From Nitrosarchaeum sp. (lineage in GTDB: Archaea > Thermoproteota > Nitrososphaeria > Nitrososphaerales > Nitrosopumilaceae), in the NCBI GenBank assembly GCA_023264875.1, contig JAHFUX010000003.1:19799-83798 (forward strand): a stretch of DNA of 64,000 bases. Reading direction: 5' to 3'. The position numbers and the translations under genes were made by a program. The notes below the pieces were generated by a model. It did no database searches. It was not told where the DNA came from and was given only the letters and a program-made list of their open reading frames with translations. Below, piece by piece: positions 15,377 through 23,596 of this stretch (positions within the stretch are counted from its first letter, which is position 1; the number at the start of each line of letters is the position of its first letter).

Positions 15377-17164
15377 ATGACTCACAGAGTTGCAGTACTA
15401 GACAAAGACCTTTGCCAGCCAAAAAAATGTGGTTTAGAGTGCATAAAATATTGTCCAGTCAACAAATCAGGGGCTGATTGCATCATACTTAACGAAGAAA
15501 CAAAAAAAGCCCAGATAGATGAAGATATTTGTAATGGATGTGGCATATGTGTCAAAGTTTGTCCCTTTGATGCAATTACTATTGTTAATTTACCATCTGA
15601 ATTAGCATCAGATAAAATTCATCAGTATGGTCCAAACTCATTTCGATTATACAAATTACCTACACCAAGAAAAGGGGAAGTTGTAGGATTACTAGGCAGA
15701 AATGGAATGGGAAAAAGTACCGTAGTAAACATTCTTGCTGGAAACTTGAAACCAAATTTAGGAAGATATGAAAACCCTCCAGAATGGGATGAAATTTTAA
15801 AGCATTATGGCGGAACAGAATTAAAATCTCATTTTGAAAAAATTAAAAATAAACAACTTCGTGCATCAATTAAACCACAACAAGTACATCATGTTGCACA
15901 AGCATTTGATGGAACTGGAAAAGAGTTGATGGAAAAATATGATGAGCGCGGAGTATCAAGAGAATTAATCAAAGAATTAGAATTAGAAAATTCGATGGAA
16001 CAAAATCTCAAAGAACTTAGTGGAGGAGAACTTCAAAGATTAGCCATAGCAGCTGTTGCATCAAAAGATACAGAATTTTACTTTTTTGATGAACCATCAT
16101 CATATAATGATGTTTTTCAAAGAAAAAGTGTAGCGAGAGTAATTCAAAGTTTATCTAAAATTGGAAAAAGCGTAATGGTTGTTGAACATGATTTAACATT
16201 ACTTGATTTTCTTAGTGATTACATAGAAGTGCTTTATGGCGAACCTGCAGCATACGGAATAGTTTCTAGTGTATTATCAACCAAAATTGGAATCAATGTG
16301 TTTCTTGATGGTTATCTGCCAACTGAAAATGTTAGATTTAGAGACAAGAAGTTTTCTTTTGACGTATCTTCTTCATCTACTGATGAGTTTCAAGAAGGAA
16401 GTGAAATTATGGCATATCCAAAACTAGAGAAAAAATATGCAACATTCTCAGTTACTGTTGAGCCAGGCAGAGTAAGAAAAGGTGAAGTATTAGGGATAAT
16501 GGGTGCAAACGCACTTGGAAAAACAACACTGATGAAGATGATTGCAGGTGTTGAAAAACCAAATTTAGGAGAAATTGATAAAAAAATAAAAATTGCATAT
16601 AAACCGCAATATCTTCAAAATGATATTGATGCTGAAGTTATTGCATTACTAGATAAAGCAAATAGTGGTGCAATTGAAGGTAGTCAGGAAGAAGAACAGA
16701 TACTAGAACCATTGAAAATTAAAAAACTATACAATAAATCAGTAAAGAATCTATCAGGGGGAGAATTACAAAAAGTTTCAGTTGCGGCATGTCTTTTACA
16801 AAAAGTAGATCTTTATGCATTAGATGAGCCATCTGCATTTTTAGATGTAGAAGATAGAATAACGATTGCAAAATTCTTACAAAAATTTGTTCGATCATTT
16901 GGAAAAACGGCTATTGTGATAGATCACGACATACAATTAATGGATCTTATATCGGATTCTATGATAATTTTTGAAGGTGTGTCTGGATTATCGGGACATG
17001 CAACATCTCCAATGCCAAAAGCAGATGCAATGAATAGATTCCTCAAATCACTTGACATGTCATTTAGAAGAGATGAAAGAAGTTTGAGACCACGTGTAAA
17101 CAAATTAGCAAGTAGATTAGATAAAGAGCAAAAAAGTTTAGGAAATTTCTATTATAAAAATTGA
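15377..17164 (+). CDS. ribosome recycling ATPase ABCE1 (Rli1)
   Basis: A 595-residue protein that splits terminated ribosomes into subunits. Residues 1-70 hold two [4Fe-4S] sites (CQPKKCGLECIKYCP and CNGCGICVKVCP). The first ABC domain has Walker A GRNGMGKST at 107-115, signature LSGGELQRLA and Walker B YFFDEPSSYND. The second has GANALGKTT, LSGGELQKVS and LYALDEPSAFLD. The hinge and length match archaeal and eukaryal ABCE1. It lies beside the 5S rRNA gene and upstream of a tRNA methyltransferase-like gene, a small translation cluster. Confidence 0.97.
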   Translation: MTHRVAVLDKDLCQPKKCGLECIKYCPVNKSGADCIILNEETKKAQIDEDICNGCGICVKVCPFDAITIVNLPSELASDKIHQYGPNSFRLYKLPTPRKGEVVGLLGRNGMGKSTVVNILAGNLKPNLGRYENPPEWDEILKHYGGTELKSHFEKIKNKQLRASIKPQQVHHVAQAFDGTGKELMEKYDERGVSRELIKELELENSMEQNLKELSGGELQRLAIAAVASKDTEFYFFDEPSSYNDVFQRKSVARVIQSLSKIGKSVMVVEHDLTLLDFLSDYIEVLYGEPAAYGIVSSVLSTKIGINVFLDGYLPTENVRFRDKKFSFDVSSSSTDEFQEGSEIMAYPKLEKKYATFSVTVEPGRVRKGEVLGIMGANALGKTTLMKMIAGVEKPNLGEIDKKIKIAYKPQYLQNDIDAEVIALLDKANSGAIEGSQEEEQILEPLKIKKLYNKSVKNLSGGELQKVSVAACLLQKVDLYALDEPSAFLDVEDRITIAKFLQKFVRSFGKTAIVIDHDIQLMDLISDSMIIFEGVSGLSGHATSPMPKADAMNRFLKSLDMSFRRDERSLRPRVNKLASRLDKEQKSLGNFYYKN

Positions 17165-17169
17165 CTCGA

Positions 17170-17997
17170 ATGTTAAAGAGATCATTGGAAAATATACTTA
17201 CTTCACAAGAAAGCCAAGAACTAATCTCATCTTTTGATCAGATTGGAGATATAATTATAGTTAGAATTCCTGATTCGTTGCTAACAAAGAAGAAAATCAT
17301 TGGTGAAACTCTTCTAAACGAAGTAAAAATTGCAAAGAGTGTTTTTTATCAAGCTTCTGCTGTTGAAGGAGATTTTCGTACCAGAAATTTAGAGATTCTA
17401 GCAGGAGAAGATAAAACAGAAACAGAATACAAAGAATTTGGCTGTAAATTTACAGTGGATGTTGAAAATGCATTTTTTTCACCTAGATTATCTACGGAAA
17501 GAGAAAGAATTGCCAATTTAGTTCAAAATGGTGAAACTATAGTCAATATGTTTGCAGGCGTAGGCATGTTTTCAATTATGATTGCAAAAAAGAAGAAATG
17601 TACGGTATACAGCATAGATATCAATCCAATTGCAGCAAAACTTTGTGAAAAAAATATAATCTCAAATAAGCTTGCAGGAAACATCATCTCAATAAATGGA
17701 GATGCATCGCAAGTAATTCAAGAACAATTAGAGAATAAATCAGATAGAACTTTAATGCTTCTCCCTGAAAGATCAGACGAATTCTTAGAGTCTGCAATTA
17801 ATGCAACAAAAAGTGGTGGAATAATTCACTATTATTCTCACATTCATGCAGATAAAAAATTAAATGCGGGAAAACTTTCGGAAGAACACTATTTGCAAGT
17901 AACTCCAGTTAAATCAGAAATTTTAGGATCGAAAATAGTCAGAGCTGTAGGTCCTAGATACTATCAAACAGTTGTAGATGTAAAGATTTCAAAATAA
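17170..17997 (+). CDS. Trm5/TYW2-family tRNA methyltransferase
   Basis: A class I SAM methyltransferase of about 275 residues. The family block FSPRLSTERERIA leads into motif I VNMFAGVGMFSIMIA and the acidic strand VYSIDINPIA. This matches Met-10+/Trm5 proteins, which methylate N1 of G37 in tRNA or transfer the aminocarboxypropyl group in wyosine synthesis (TYW2/Taw). Which reaction applies cannot be settled here. It starts at ATG 17170 or at TTG 17161, which overlaps the ABCE1 stop as TTGA. It is surely co-transcribed with ABCE1. Confidence 0.85.
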   Translation: MLKRSLENILTSQESQELISSFDQIGDIIIVRIPDSLLTKKKIIGETLLNEVKIAKSVFYQASAVEGDFRTRNLEILAGEDKTETEYKEFGCKFTVDVENAFFSPRLSTERERIANLVQNGETIVNMFAGVGMFSIMIAKKKKCTVYSIDINPIAAKLCEKNIISNKLAGNIISINGDASQVIQEQLENKSDRTLMLLPERSDEFLESAINATKSGGIIHYYSHIHADKKLNAGKLSEEHYLQVTPVKSEILGSKIVRAVGPRYYQTVVDVKISK

Positions 17998-17998
17998 A

Positions 17999-18217
17999 TT
18001 AATTATCTGATGAAATTGATGCAGATGAAGGTTTTGTAGTTGCCATCACATACCCAATCCAAGCTACTACACCAAGTATTCCACCTGCAATCATCAAAAT
18101 AGATAATTGTAATACAATAGGACTCCATTCAGATAGCATTAGCAAATATGCATAAAGAAAGAATGCAGTAATGCATAGTACAAAAATTGTAATCCCCATT
18201 CCTTTACGTTTATCCAT
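17999..18217 (-). CDS. small protein with two membrane helices
   Basis: A 72-residue protein. After a basic start (MDKRKGMG) come two hydrophobic segments, about residues 8-30 and 34-60, then a polar Ser-rich tail. It would form a membrane hairpin. It lies 38 bp downstream of the acetyltransferase on the same strand and is convergent with the Trm5-like gene. No family recognised. Confidence 0.6.
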   Translation of the reverse strand: MDKRKGMGITIFVLCITAFFLYAYLLMLSEWSPIVLQLSILMIAGGILGVVAWIGYVMATTKPSSASISSDN

Positions 18218-18255
18218 TGAGCTAAAGTTTGGTGTGAGTTATTTATTGGTTTGAA

Positions 18256-18753
18256 CTAGTTTAGTTCAATTGCCATAAGATATGCGTCTTCACCATCACG
18301 ATAATACACACTGAGTTTTTGTCTAATAACAAAACCTAGTTTTTCATACAATCGTACAGCATCATTATTACTACATCGTACCTCAAGATAGAACTCGTCA
18401 CATTTTTTTAGCTTAACGCCATTTACAGATTCTTCAACTAATGCTTTGCCAATGCCTTTTTTTCTATATTCATCAAGAACTGCAATAGATACCACATGGC
18501 CTTTTTTTACAAATCCTAATTTTTTGAAATTAGAAAAACCATATTCAGTTTTACACATTATATATCCAACATGCTTTCCTCCAATTTCTGCAACAATGAA
18601 AGCCTCCGGAATTTCCGCAAGCAGACTTTCATAGAAATAATCAGAATAATGTTCAGGAAGCGTTTTCAGATTGATTTCCATGACTGGAATCAGATCGCTT
18701 GGTTCTGCACGACGTATGTTACAGTCACCTAATTGTCTGAGAATTACTTGCAT
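18256..18753 (-). CDS. RimI/Ard1-like protein N-terminal acetyltransferase
   Basis: A 165-residue GNAT protein. NIRRAEPSDLIPVMEIN starts the fold, and VVSIAVLDEYRKKGIGKALV is the acetyl-CoA-binding motif (R-x-x-G-x-G). LEVRCSNNDAVRLYEKLGF is the typical C-terminal block of RimI and archaeal Ard1 enzymes that acetylate protein N-termini. Archaea usually have one such broad-specificity enzyme. A TATA-like element near 18775-18783 lies about 25 bp upstream of the start. Confidence 0.88.
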   Translation of the reverse strand: MQVILRQLGDCNIRRAEPSDLIPVMEINLKTLPEHYSDYFYESLLAEIPEAFIVAEIGGKHVGYIMCKTEYGFSNFKKLGFVKKGHVVSIAVLDEYRKKGIGKALVEESVNGVKLKKCDEFYLEVRCSNNDAVRLYEKLGFVIRQKLSVYYRDGEDAYLMAIELN

Positions 18754-18829
18754 AACTAGTATATTTTATTGTCAATATTTAATTTTAAACCACAAAACCA
18801 TTTAATGGAAAGAAATAGCCGTAAACAGA

Positions 18830-19936
18830 ATGAGTGATCCTACGCAGGAAGACGTGATTTCCTTAGTCAATTCATTGTTTGAGGTAAATCAGTTCAACAG
18901 AGAAATGTATTCTTTGGAGTTTAGGATCAGTGATCATGATTTTAAATCAAAATTTGAGGATTTAGCCAGAAAATTAGAAAATATGAACTATGTTTGTAAG
19001 CTTGAACAAATGGAAGATGGTAAATATATTATCATTCAAAAATTTACTCCAAAAAAACAAAAGAAGTGGTTAAGCGCATCTTGGACTCCACGAATTTTGT
19101 TTGCAGTTGTCATCACATTTGTAATGATTGACGGTTATTATCGTACTACAGGAACAAATTCCATTATAGATATTGGGGAACCACTAGAAATGGCAGGAAT
19201 CTATACACTTTCACTTTTAGGAATTTTAGGAATTCATGAGTTGGGTCATCTAGTTGCAGCTAAGGCTCACAAACTAAAGACAACATGGCCATTTTTCATA
19301 CCAGGATTACCAATTATTGGAATTCCAACCTTTGGCGCATTTATTCAATCGCGTGGATTAACAATTAATCGAGAAATTTTATTTGATGTAGCAATAGCAG
19401 GGCCAATTGCAGGACTGGTAATTACAATCATAGTTTCAATGTATGGTGCATACACTGCACCAATACTACAAGAAAATGTTGCACAAGGACTTTTTGCAGA
19501 TTCAAAATTAATGGAATGGAATCAAGGAGAACCATTACTAATGACTGCAAGTTTAGCGTTGTTTGGAAAAGGTGGGACAGGTCATGAAGTAATAATGACG
19601 CCAGTTTTATTTGCAGCTTGGATTGGATTTTTAATCACGTTCTTGAATTTATTACCAGCTTGGCAGCTAGATGGTGGTCACATGGCAAGAACTCTACTTG
19701 GTGCTAAACGTCACAAGTATGCAACAATTGGAAGTATGGCAATTCTTGTTTTGTTAAATTATTGGTTAATGGCAATGTTGATTCTTGTTTTAAGTTCAAA
19801 AAATCCTAGTGCAACACCACTTGATGATGTTTCCCCATTATCAAAAAATAGAAAACTTGCATACTTGGGTATCATAGGATTAGCTGTTTTGTGTGCACCA
19901 ATACCATCAAATTTTTTACCTAATTTTTTACCTTAG
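18830..19936 (+). CDS. site-2 protease-like membrane metalloprotease (M50)
   Basis: A 368-residue integral membrane protease. Residues 1-85 form a soluble N-terminal domain. The membrane part has the zinc motif ILGIHELGHLVAAKA (HExxH) and the third ligand in NLLPAWQLDGGH, both in hydrophobic segments, as in M50 enzymes that cut proteins within the membrane. About six membrane helices follow from the hydropathy. The substrate is unknown; family members release membrane-bound regulators. TATA-like CATTTAATGG near 18799 suggests a leaderless mRNA. Its 3' end overlaps the convergent gene by 9 bp. Confidence 0.92.
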   Translation: MSDPTQEDVISLVNSLFEVNQFNREMYSLEFRISDHDFKSKFEDLARKLENMNYVCKLEQMEDGKYIIIQKFTPKKQKKWLSASWTPRILFAVVITFVMIDGYYRTTGTNSIIDIGEPLEMAGIYTLSLLGILGIHELGHLVAAKAHKLKTTWPFFIPGLPIIGIPTFGAFIQSRGLTINREILFDVAIAGPIAGLVITIIVSMYGAYTAPILQENVAQGLFADSKLMEWNQGEPLLMTASLALFGKGGTGHEVIMTPVLFAAWIGFLITFLNLLPAWQLDGGHMARTLLGAKRHKYATIGSMAILVLLNYWLMAMLILVLSSKNPSATPLDDVSPLSKNRKLAYLGIIGLAVLCAPIPSNFLPNFLP

Positions 19937-21010
19937 TAAAACTCTAGCCCCATCCATTACAACTGCAACTTTTTGTCTAGTACCTTGAGTTTTCAGAATA
20001 TAATCCAAAGAGGGTTTGATTCCAGATAAGGAAATCATGTTTAATTTCTTTACATAATATTCTGGAAGAATTGAAACCAACCCAATTTGAAAATTCTTTT
20101 GTATTTCTGATAAAAATAATAGATCCTCCATTCCAGAAATGTATTTAGTCGGATTTCGAAGTTGATCAAGACTCAGTCTACCCTCAATGTATTGCTGAAG
20201 TGCATCAGAACCCAAGCCAGATTTACATTCTGCTACCAAGATAGATAGACCTCCATTTTGTATTGCACTAGCACAATTCCAAAGAGAGGAAAGAGATTTT
20301 CCAAGATTATCATTACTTGAATCTTTTCCAGTGCTGATTATCATTGATTTGTGGTGACCTATATCTTTGATTGCAAATGATTCTAGAGTTTTTACAGATG
20401 AAACAGTTTCGGAAGGATGACCTATTGTAAAATCAACAATACCTTGTGAATTTGCCACAATTTCAATTGCCTTAATTTCAAAATTATCAGCAAATTTTTT
20501 AGATTCATCAAAACTTTCAGTCATTTGTCCAGGTGTAGGAAGATTACTCTTTCTTTTTGCATATGCCGAAAGCATTGATTCCTGACCAAACTTTTTGATT
20601 AATCTGGTAGAAATTGTTTCATATCCAAATAAACCATCAAATTCCATTTCCCCGACAAAAACAAGATTGGAATTAGAAAGATCAGCGTTGTCAAACTCAT
20701 TAATTGAGCTTCCTTCGGGTAGACCAGATTTTACTAGATTCATTATTTTTTTCTCAGCCAAAATTTTAGGAAACGGTAATGACTTTTGTTCACATGTTAT
20801 AAATAATGATGAGATGATTTTTTGAATAGATTTTGAGTTATGTAAAACTACAAGTTCCATAGGTTTTGTTAAATCAATAGTACTCAGTTTTTCATTGATC
20901 GCTATATCTTCTAAGATTTTACCATCAGAATCAATTTTTTGTTCTAGATTCTCTGCCCGAATATCTAGAACAACATCAGTAATACCATAATTTAACCAGA
21001 TTTCAGGCAT
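19928..21010 (-). CDS. LarA-like (DUF2088) family protein
   Basis: A protein of about 360 residues that resembles nickel-dependent lactate racemase-like enzymes. The segment QNGGLSILVAECKSGLGSD is very like the C-terminal GG...I.VAEC..G.G block of LarA, and the N-terminal MPEIWLNYGIT resembles the family start. I could not place all nickel-pincer and catalytic His residues, so activity is uncertain. ATG at 21010 is preferred over the upstream ATG at 21028 because it lies about 25 bp from the TATA-like element shared with pyrE. The other end overlaps the M50 protease gene. Confidence 0.55.
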   Translation of the reverse strand: MPEIWLNYGITDVVLDIRAENLEQKIDSDGKILEDIAINEKLSTIDLTKPMELVVLHNSKSIQKIISSLFITCEQKSLPFPKILAEKKIMNLVKSGLPEGSSINEFDNADLSNSNLVFVGEMEFDGLFGYETISTRLIKKFGQESMLSAYAKRKSNLPTPGQMTESFDESKKFADNFEIKAIEIVANSQGIVDFTIGHPSETVSSVKTLESFAIKDIGHHKSMIISTGKDSSNDNLGKSLSSLWNCASAIQNGGLSILVAECKSGLGSDALQQYIEGRLSLDQLRNPTKYISGMEDLLFLSEIQKNFQIGLVSILPEYYVKKLNMISLSGIKPSLDYILKTQGTRQKVAVVMDGARVLLR

Positions 21011-21031
21011 GATTAATACACAATACAAACC

Positions 21032-21040
21032 AAAATAAAT
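21032..21040. promoter_or_regulatory. central TATA-like element shared by pyrE and the LarA-like gene
   Basis: AAAATAAAT is centred at 21036, 25 bp from the pyrE ATG (21061) and 26 bp from the preferred ATG of the opposite gene (21010). The intervening DNA is too short for two separate standard promoters. See the finding on bidirectional promoters. Confidence 0.45.
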
Positions 21041-21060
21041 CCAGTGTAGTTAATTTAGAT

Positions 21061-21666
21061 ATGGAATTTGTAAAAGAGTTTGCAACCTTTTTGCATCAAA
21101 AGGGGATAATAAAATTTGGTAATTTTACACTTGCTAGTGGCAAAAAAAGTTCATACTATGTTGATTTGAGACTAGTTCCTAGTTACCCTCATCAATTTAG
21201 AACTATGATAAAATATCTGCAAAACAATATTGCAGAAAGTGTGGGATTGGATAGTTTTGATTCTTTAGTATCAGTTCCTACTGGAGGTTTGGTTATTGCA
21301 TCAGCATTGGCAATTGAAACAGTTAAGCCATTAATCTATGTAAGAAGCAACCCCAAAGAATATGGAACTTCAAAATCAGTCGAAGGGCAAATTCAGGAAG
21401 GAATGAAGGTTGTAATGATAGATGATGTTGCAACAACTGGAGGTTCAGTTGTAAATGCAATAAAATCACTAAAAGAAGTAAACATAACAATAGAAGATGC
21501 ATATGTAATTGTCAATAGAATGGAGGGTGCAGATGAAGCACTAAAAGAATTAGGAGTTAAATTACATTCTATCACCAATATAATACAAATCACACAAGTA
21601 TTACACGAACAAAAACTTGTTGATGACGATACTTTAGAAAAAGTAAGAAAACAGATTAGCAAGTAA
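21061..21666 (+). CDS. pyrE: orotate phosphoribosyltransferase
   Basis: A 201-residue type I phosphoribosyltransferase that makes orotidine 5'-phosphate in pyrimidine synthesis. FGNFTLASGKKSSYYVDLR is the orotate-binding start of the family. VVMIDDVATTGGSVVNAI is the PRPP-binding loop. PTGGLVIASALA and PLIYVRSNPKEYG complete the active site. Length is normal. Confidence 0.95.
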   Translation: MEFVKEFATFLHQKGIIKFGNFTLASGKKSSYYVDLRLVPSYPHQFRTMIKYLQNNIAESVGLDSFDSLVSVPTGGLVIASALAIETVKPLIYVRSNPKEYGTSKSVEGQIQEGMKVVMIDDVATTGGSVVNAIKSLKEVNITIEDAYVIVNRMEGADEALKELGVKLHSITNIIQITQVLHEQKLVDDDTLEKVRKQISK

Positions 21667-21672
21667 TTTTTG

Positions 21673-21736
21673 GCAGCTCAGACAAATGCCTTTCAATCAT
21701 CGTTCAGATATAACTCTGATTCTTCATCGCAGCCAG
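21673..21736 (-). ncRNA. candidate C/D-box guide sRNA
   Basis: On the minus strand the order is C-like GCGATGA (21730-21724), a 16-nt spacer, D' CTGA (21707-21704), C'-like ACGATGA (21703-21697), a 15-nt spacer, D CTGA (21681-21678). Four bases before the C-box bulge (TGGC) can pair with GCTG after box D to form the terminal kink-turn stem. The roughly 60-nt size fits archaeal C/D sRNAs. Both C boxes have C at the second position, a departure from RUGAUGA, and there is no spacer between D' and C'. Targets were not identified. Confidence 0.4.
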
Positions 21737-21778
21737 TAAATTTTGTTTGTGCTCATTTTAAAACTAATGGAAATAATA

Positions 21779-21852
21779 TGGGCCCAAAGGGCTTCGATCC
21801 CTTGACTCCCCGGTTATGAGCCGGGTACTCTACCAAGCTGAGTTATGGGCCC
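21779..21852 (-). tRNA. tRNA with CAT anticodon (elongator Met or Ile2)
   Basis: The acceptor GGGCCCA pairs with TGGGCCC (the last pair closing at A7), the anticodon arm is CCCGG-CTCATAA-CCGGG, and the T-arm loop is ATCGAAG. A73 is present; CCA is not encoded. The anticodon stem lacks the three stacked G-C pairs of initiator tRNA, so it is an elongator Met or a lysidine/agmatidine-type Ile2 tRNA. I cannot decide between them. Confidence 0.9.
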
Positions 21853-21893
21853 TAAGCAGATGGATTTTGCCTTCAGTATAAAATGTTATGAGC

Positions 21894-22526
21894 TCAACAA
21901 TATTCTTCATAACAACTATCAAGCAACAGATTTTGTGCAGATATAGATTTGTCTGCGATATGGATCAAATTATCTGAATCAGTTGATGTTTTTTCAAGAA
22001 TATTTCTCCAAGATGCAGCATGACGAATATCAGCTTCTGTATGAAGTTTAAAGTATTCCGTAGCCTCTTCATTAGATATCCCATAGAATTTTGCTAAGCC
22101 ATCAAGTTTTGTTTGGCTAATTTTAGGAATTTCTTTTTCAAAAGCATACATTGCACATGTCCCACCTTCATAGGTATTCATTAATTCAGATAATTCCAAA
22201 ACAGATTTCCTAGTCTTTTCTAATCCTTCATAGTGAATTAATTCATGTTCAGAAACTCCTAGTTCTCCTGCAAATTTAATCCATGATTTTATGTGAATAG
22301 ATTCCTCTTGTTGGTTATCAATTAATTCACTAATAACAGAATTGGGAGCCTTTTCTATAATAGGAGTCATAAATGATGGGACTGCCTTAACGAGTTGAAA
22401 GTATTCTTTAGAATAACCAGATAATGAATCAAGAGTTAATTTTCCATCAGACCACATTTGATAGAATGGGTGTTTTAGTAAACTTCTTTCTTCAATCATT
22501 TCATCAATTCGTTTTATTAGATTCAT
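21894..22526 (-). CDS. CADD/TenA-like diiron oxygenase-fold protein
   Basis: A 210-residue all-helical protein of the heme-oxygenase-like fold (TenA/PqqC/CADD). Metal-ligand candidates are Glu75 and His78 in EESIH, Glu130 in YAFEKE, and His162/Asp166/His169 in HTEADIRH; the last spacing (H-x3-D-x2-H) is that of the diiron protein CADD of Chlamydia, which has been linked to p-aminobenzoate synthesis. A folate/pterin role is therefore possible but inferred. Neighbours are tRNA genes and give no clue. Confidence 0.7.
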   Translation of the reverse strand: MNLIKRIDEMIEERSLLKHPFYQMWSDGKLTLDSLSGYSKEYFQLVKAVPSFMTPIIEKAPNSVISELIDNQQEESIHIKSWIKFAGELGVSEHELIHYEGLEKTRKSVLELSELMNTYEGGTCAMYAFEKEIPKISQTKLDGLAKFYGISNEEATEYFKLHTEADIRHAASWRNILEKTSTDSDNLIHIADKSISAQNLLLDSCYEEYC

Positions 22527-22607
22527 ATCACATCTTCTAATTTACCAATAAAAAATCTTTGTGTGGTTTACAAAAGATTTTATGGACAAATTACCCAATT
22601 TTGTTGG

Positions 22608-22701
22608 GTTCCAGTGGTGTAGACCGGTCAAGCATACTGCCCTTTCAAGGCAGTGATCCCGGGTTCAAAATCTAACGATGAAAATCCCGGCTGGAGCACC
22701 A
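22608..22701 (+). tRNA. tRNA-Glu (TTC) with T-loop intron
   Basis: The acceptor GTTCCAG pairs with CTGGAGC, the anticodon arm is CTGCC-CTTTCAA-GGCAG (anticodon TTC), and A73 with an encoded CCA follows (22698-22701). The T-arm is normal only after removing 15 nt (22670-22684), which restores CCGGG-TTCAAAT-CCCGG. This is the one tRNA in the window with both an intron and encoded CCA. Confidence 0.93.
22670..22684 (+). other. 15-nt tRNA intron with bulge-helix-bulge
   Basis: The precursor folds as the archaeal splicing motif: outer helix CCGGG/CCCGG, central 4-bp helix TTCA (22664-22667)/TGAA (22679-22682), 3-nt bulges AAA (22668-22670) and AAT (22683-22685), and an inner TC/GA closing a TAAC loop. 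Cutting after the second base of each bulge removes exactly 22670-22684 and leaves a standard T-loop. Confidence 0.85.
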
Positions 22702-22744
22702 AGATTTAATTACTAATGAGAAAGTTTTTTGAATAGGCCCAATC

Positions 22745-23596
22745 TTGGACAGGAAAAATATCGAGATTAATCCTTTACTTGAAACATATAGTAAGTATAT
22801 CGATAAAATCAACCAGGCATTAGATAGAGAATTATCACTATATTCAGAATCAGAATTCATTGAACCACTAAAATATTCCTTGGAGGGTGGAAAACGAATT
22901 AGACCAATAATCTTAGTTTTGGCTGCCGAAAGTGTAGGAAAAATTGATGATAATACATTAGCAGCGTCATGTGCTGTAGAATTTTTACATATGGAATCTA
23001 TCATACATGACGACATTATAGATAACGAAACAATGCGAAGACAAAAAGAACCATTTCATATCAAATATGGATACAACACAAGTGTACTAACAGGAGATTT
23101 TGTTTTAGGGTTAATTCTTGCAATTTCTTCAAGATTAGACAATGCAAGAATAACAAAGGATTTGGCAACAACAGCAATGCTGATGAGTGAAGGAGAAATG
23201 ATAGAAAGCAGATTAGAAACAAGTGAAGATGTTACTTTTGATGATTATCTCAAAGTAATTGAATATAAAACTGCCACTGCATTTGAAGTGGCAGCAAGAA
23301 TAGGTGCAATTATTGCAAATGGTAGTGAGGAAGAAATAGAAGCACTAACAGAATATGGAAAAAATATAGGAATTGCATATCAAATAAGAGATGATTTGTT
23401 AGACTGGAAGAATGAAGATAAATTATTTAATTTATTAATCAAGAAAAGTTCTGATCCAAGAGATGTTTTCAATAAAATGGAAGAACTTCTAAAAAAATAT
23501 TCTGACAAGGCCATAACAAGTTTAAGAAAAATTTCAGATAATGATGCAAAAATGAATTTGGATAATCTTATAAAATTTACAACGTTTAAGGCATAA
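22745..23596 (+). CDS. second polyprenyl synthetase family protein
   Basis: A 283-residue trans-prenyltransferase. SLEGGKRIRPII is the IPP-binding segment, SIIHDDIIDNETMRR the first aspartate-rich motif and YQIRDDLLDW the second. It starts with TTG at 22745. It is shorter than and clearly different from the copy at 1395, so the two probably make chains of different length, for example lipid versus menaquinone tails; which is which cannot be told. It overlaps the end of convergent nuoN by 11 bp. Confidence 0.88.
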   Translation: MDRKNIEINPLLETYSKYIDKINQALDRELSLYSESEFIEPLKYSLEGGKRIRPIILVLAAESVGKIDDNTLAASCAVEFLHMESIIHDDIIDNETMRRQKEPFHIKYGYNTSVLTGDFVLGLILAISSRLDNARITKDLATTAMLMSEGEMIESRLETSEDVTFDDYLKVIEYKTATAFEVAARIGAIIANGSEEEIEALTEYGKNIGIAYQIRDDLLDWKNEDKLFNLLIKKSSDPRDVFNKMEELLKKYSDKAITSLRKISDNDAKMNLDNLIKFTTFKA

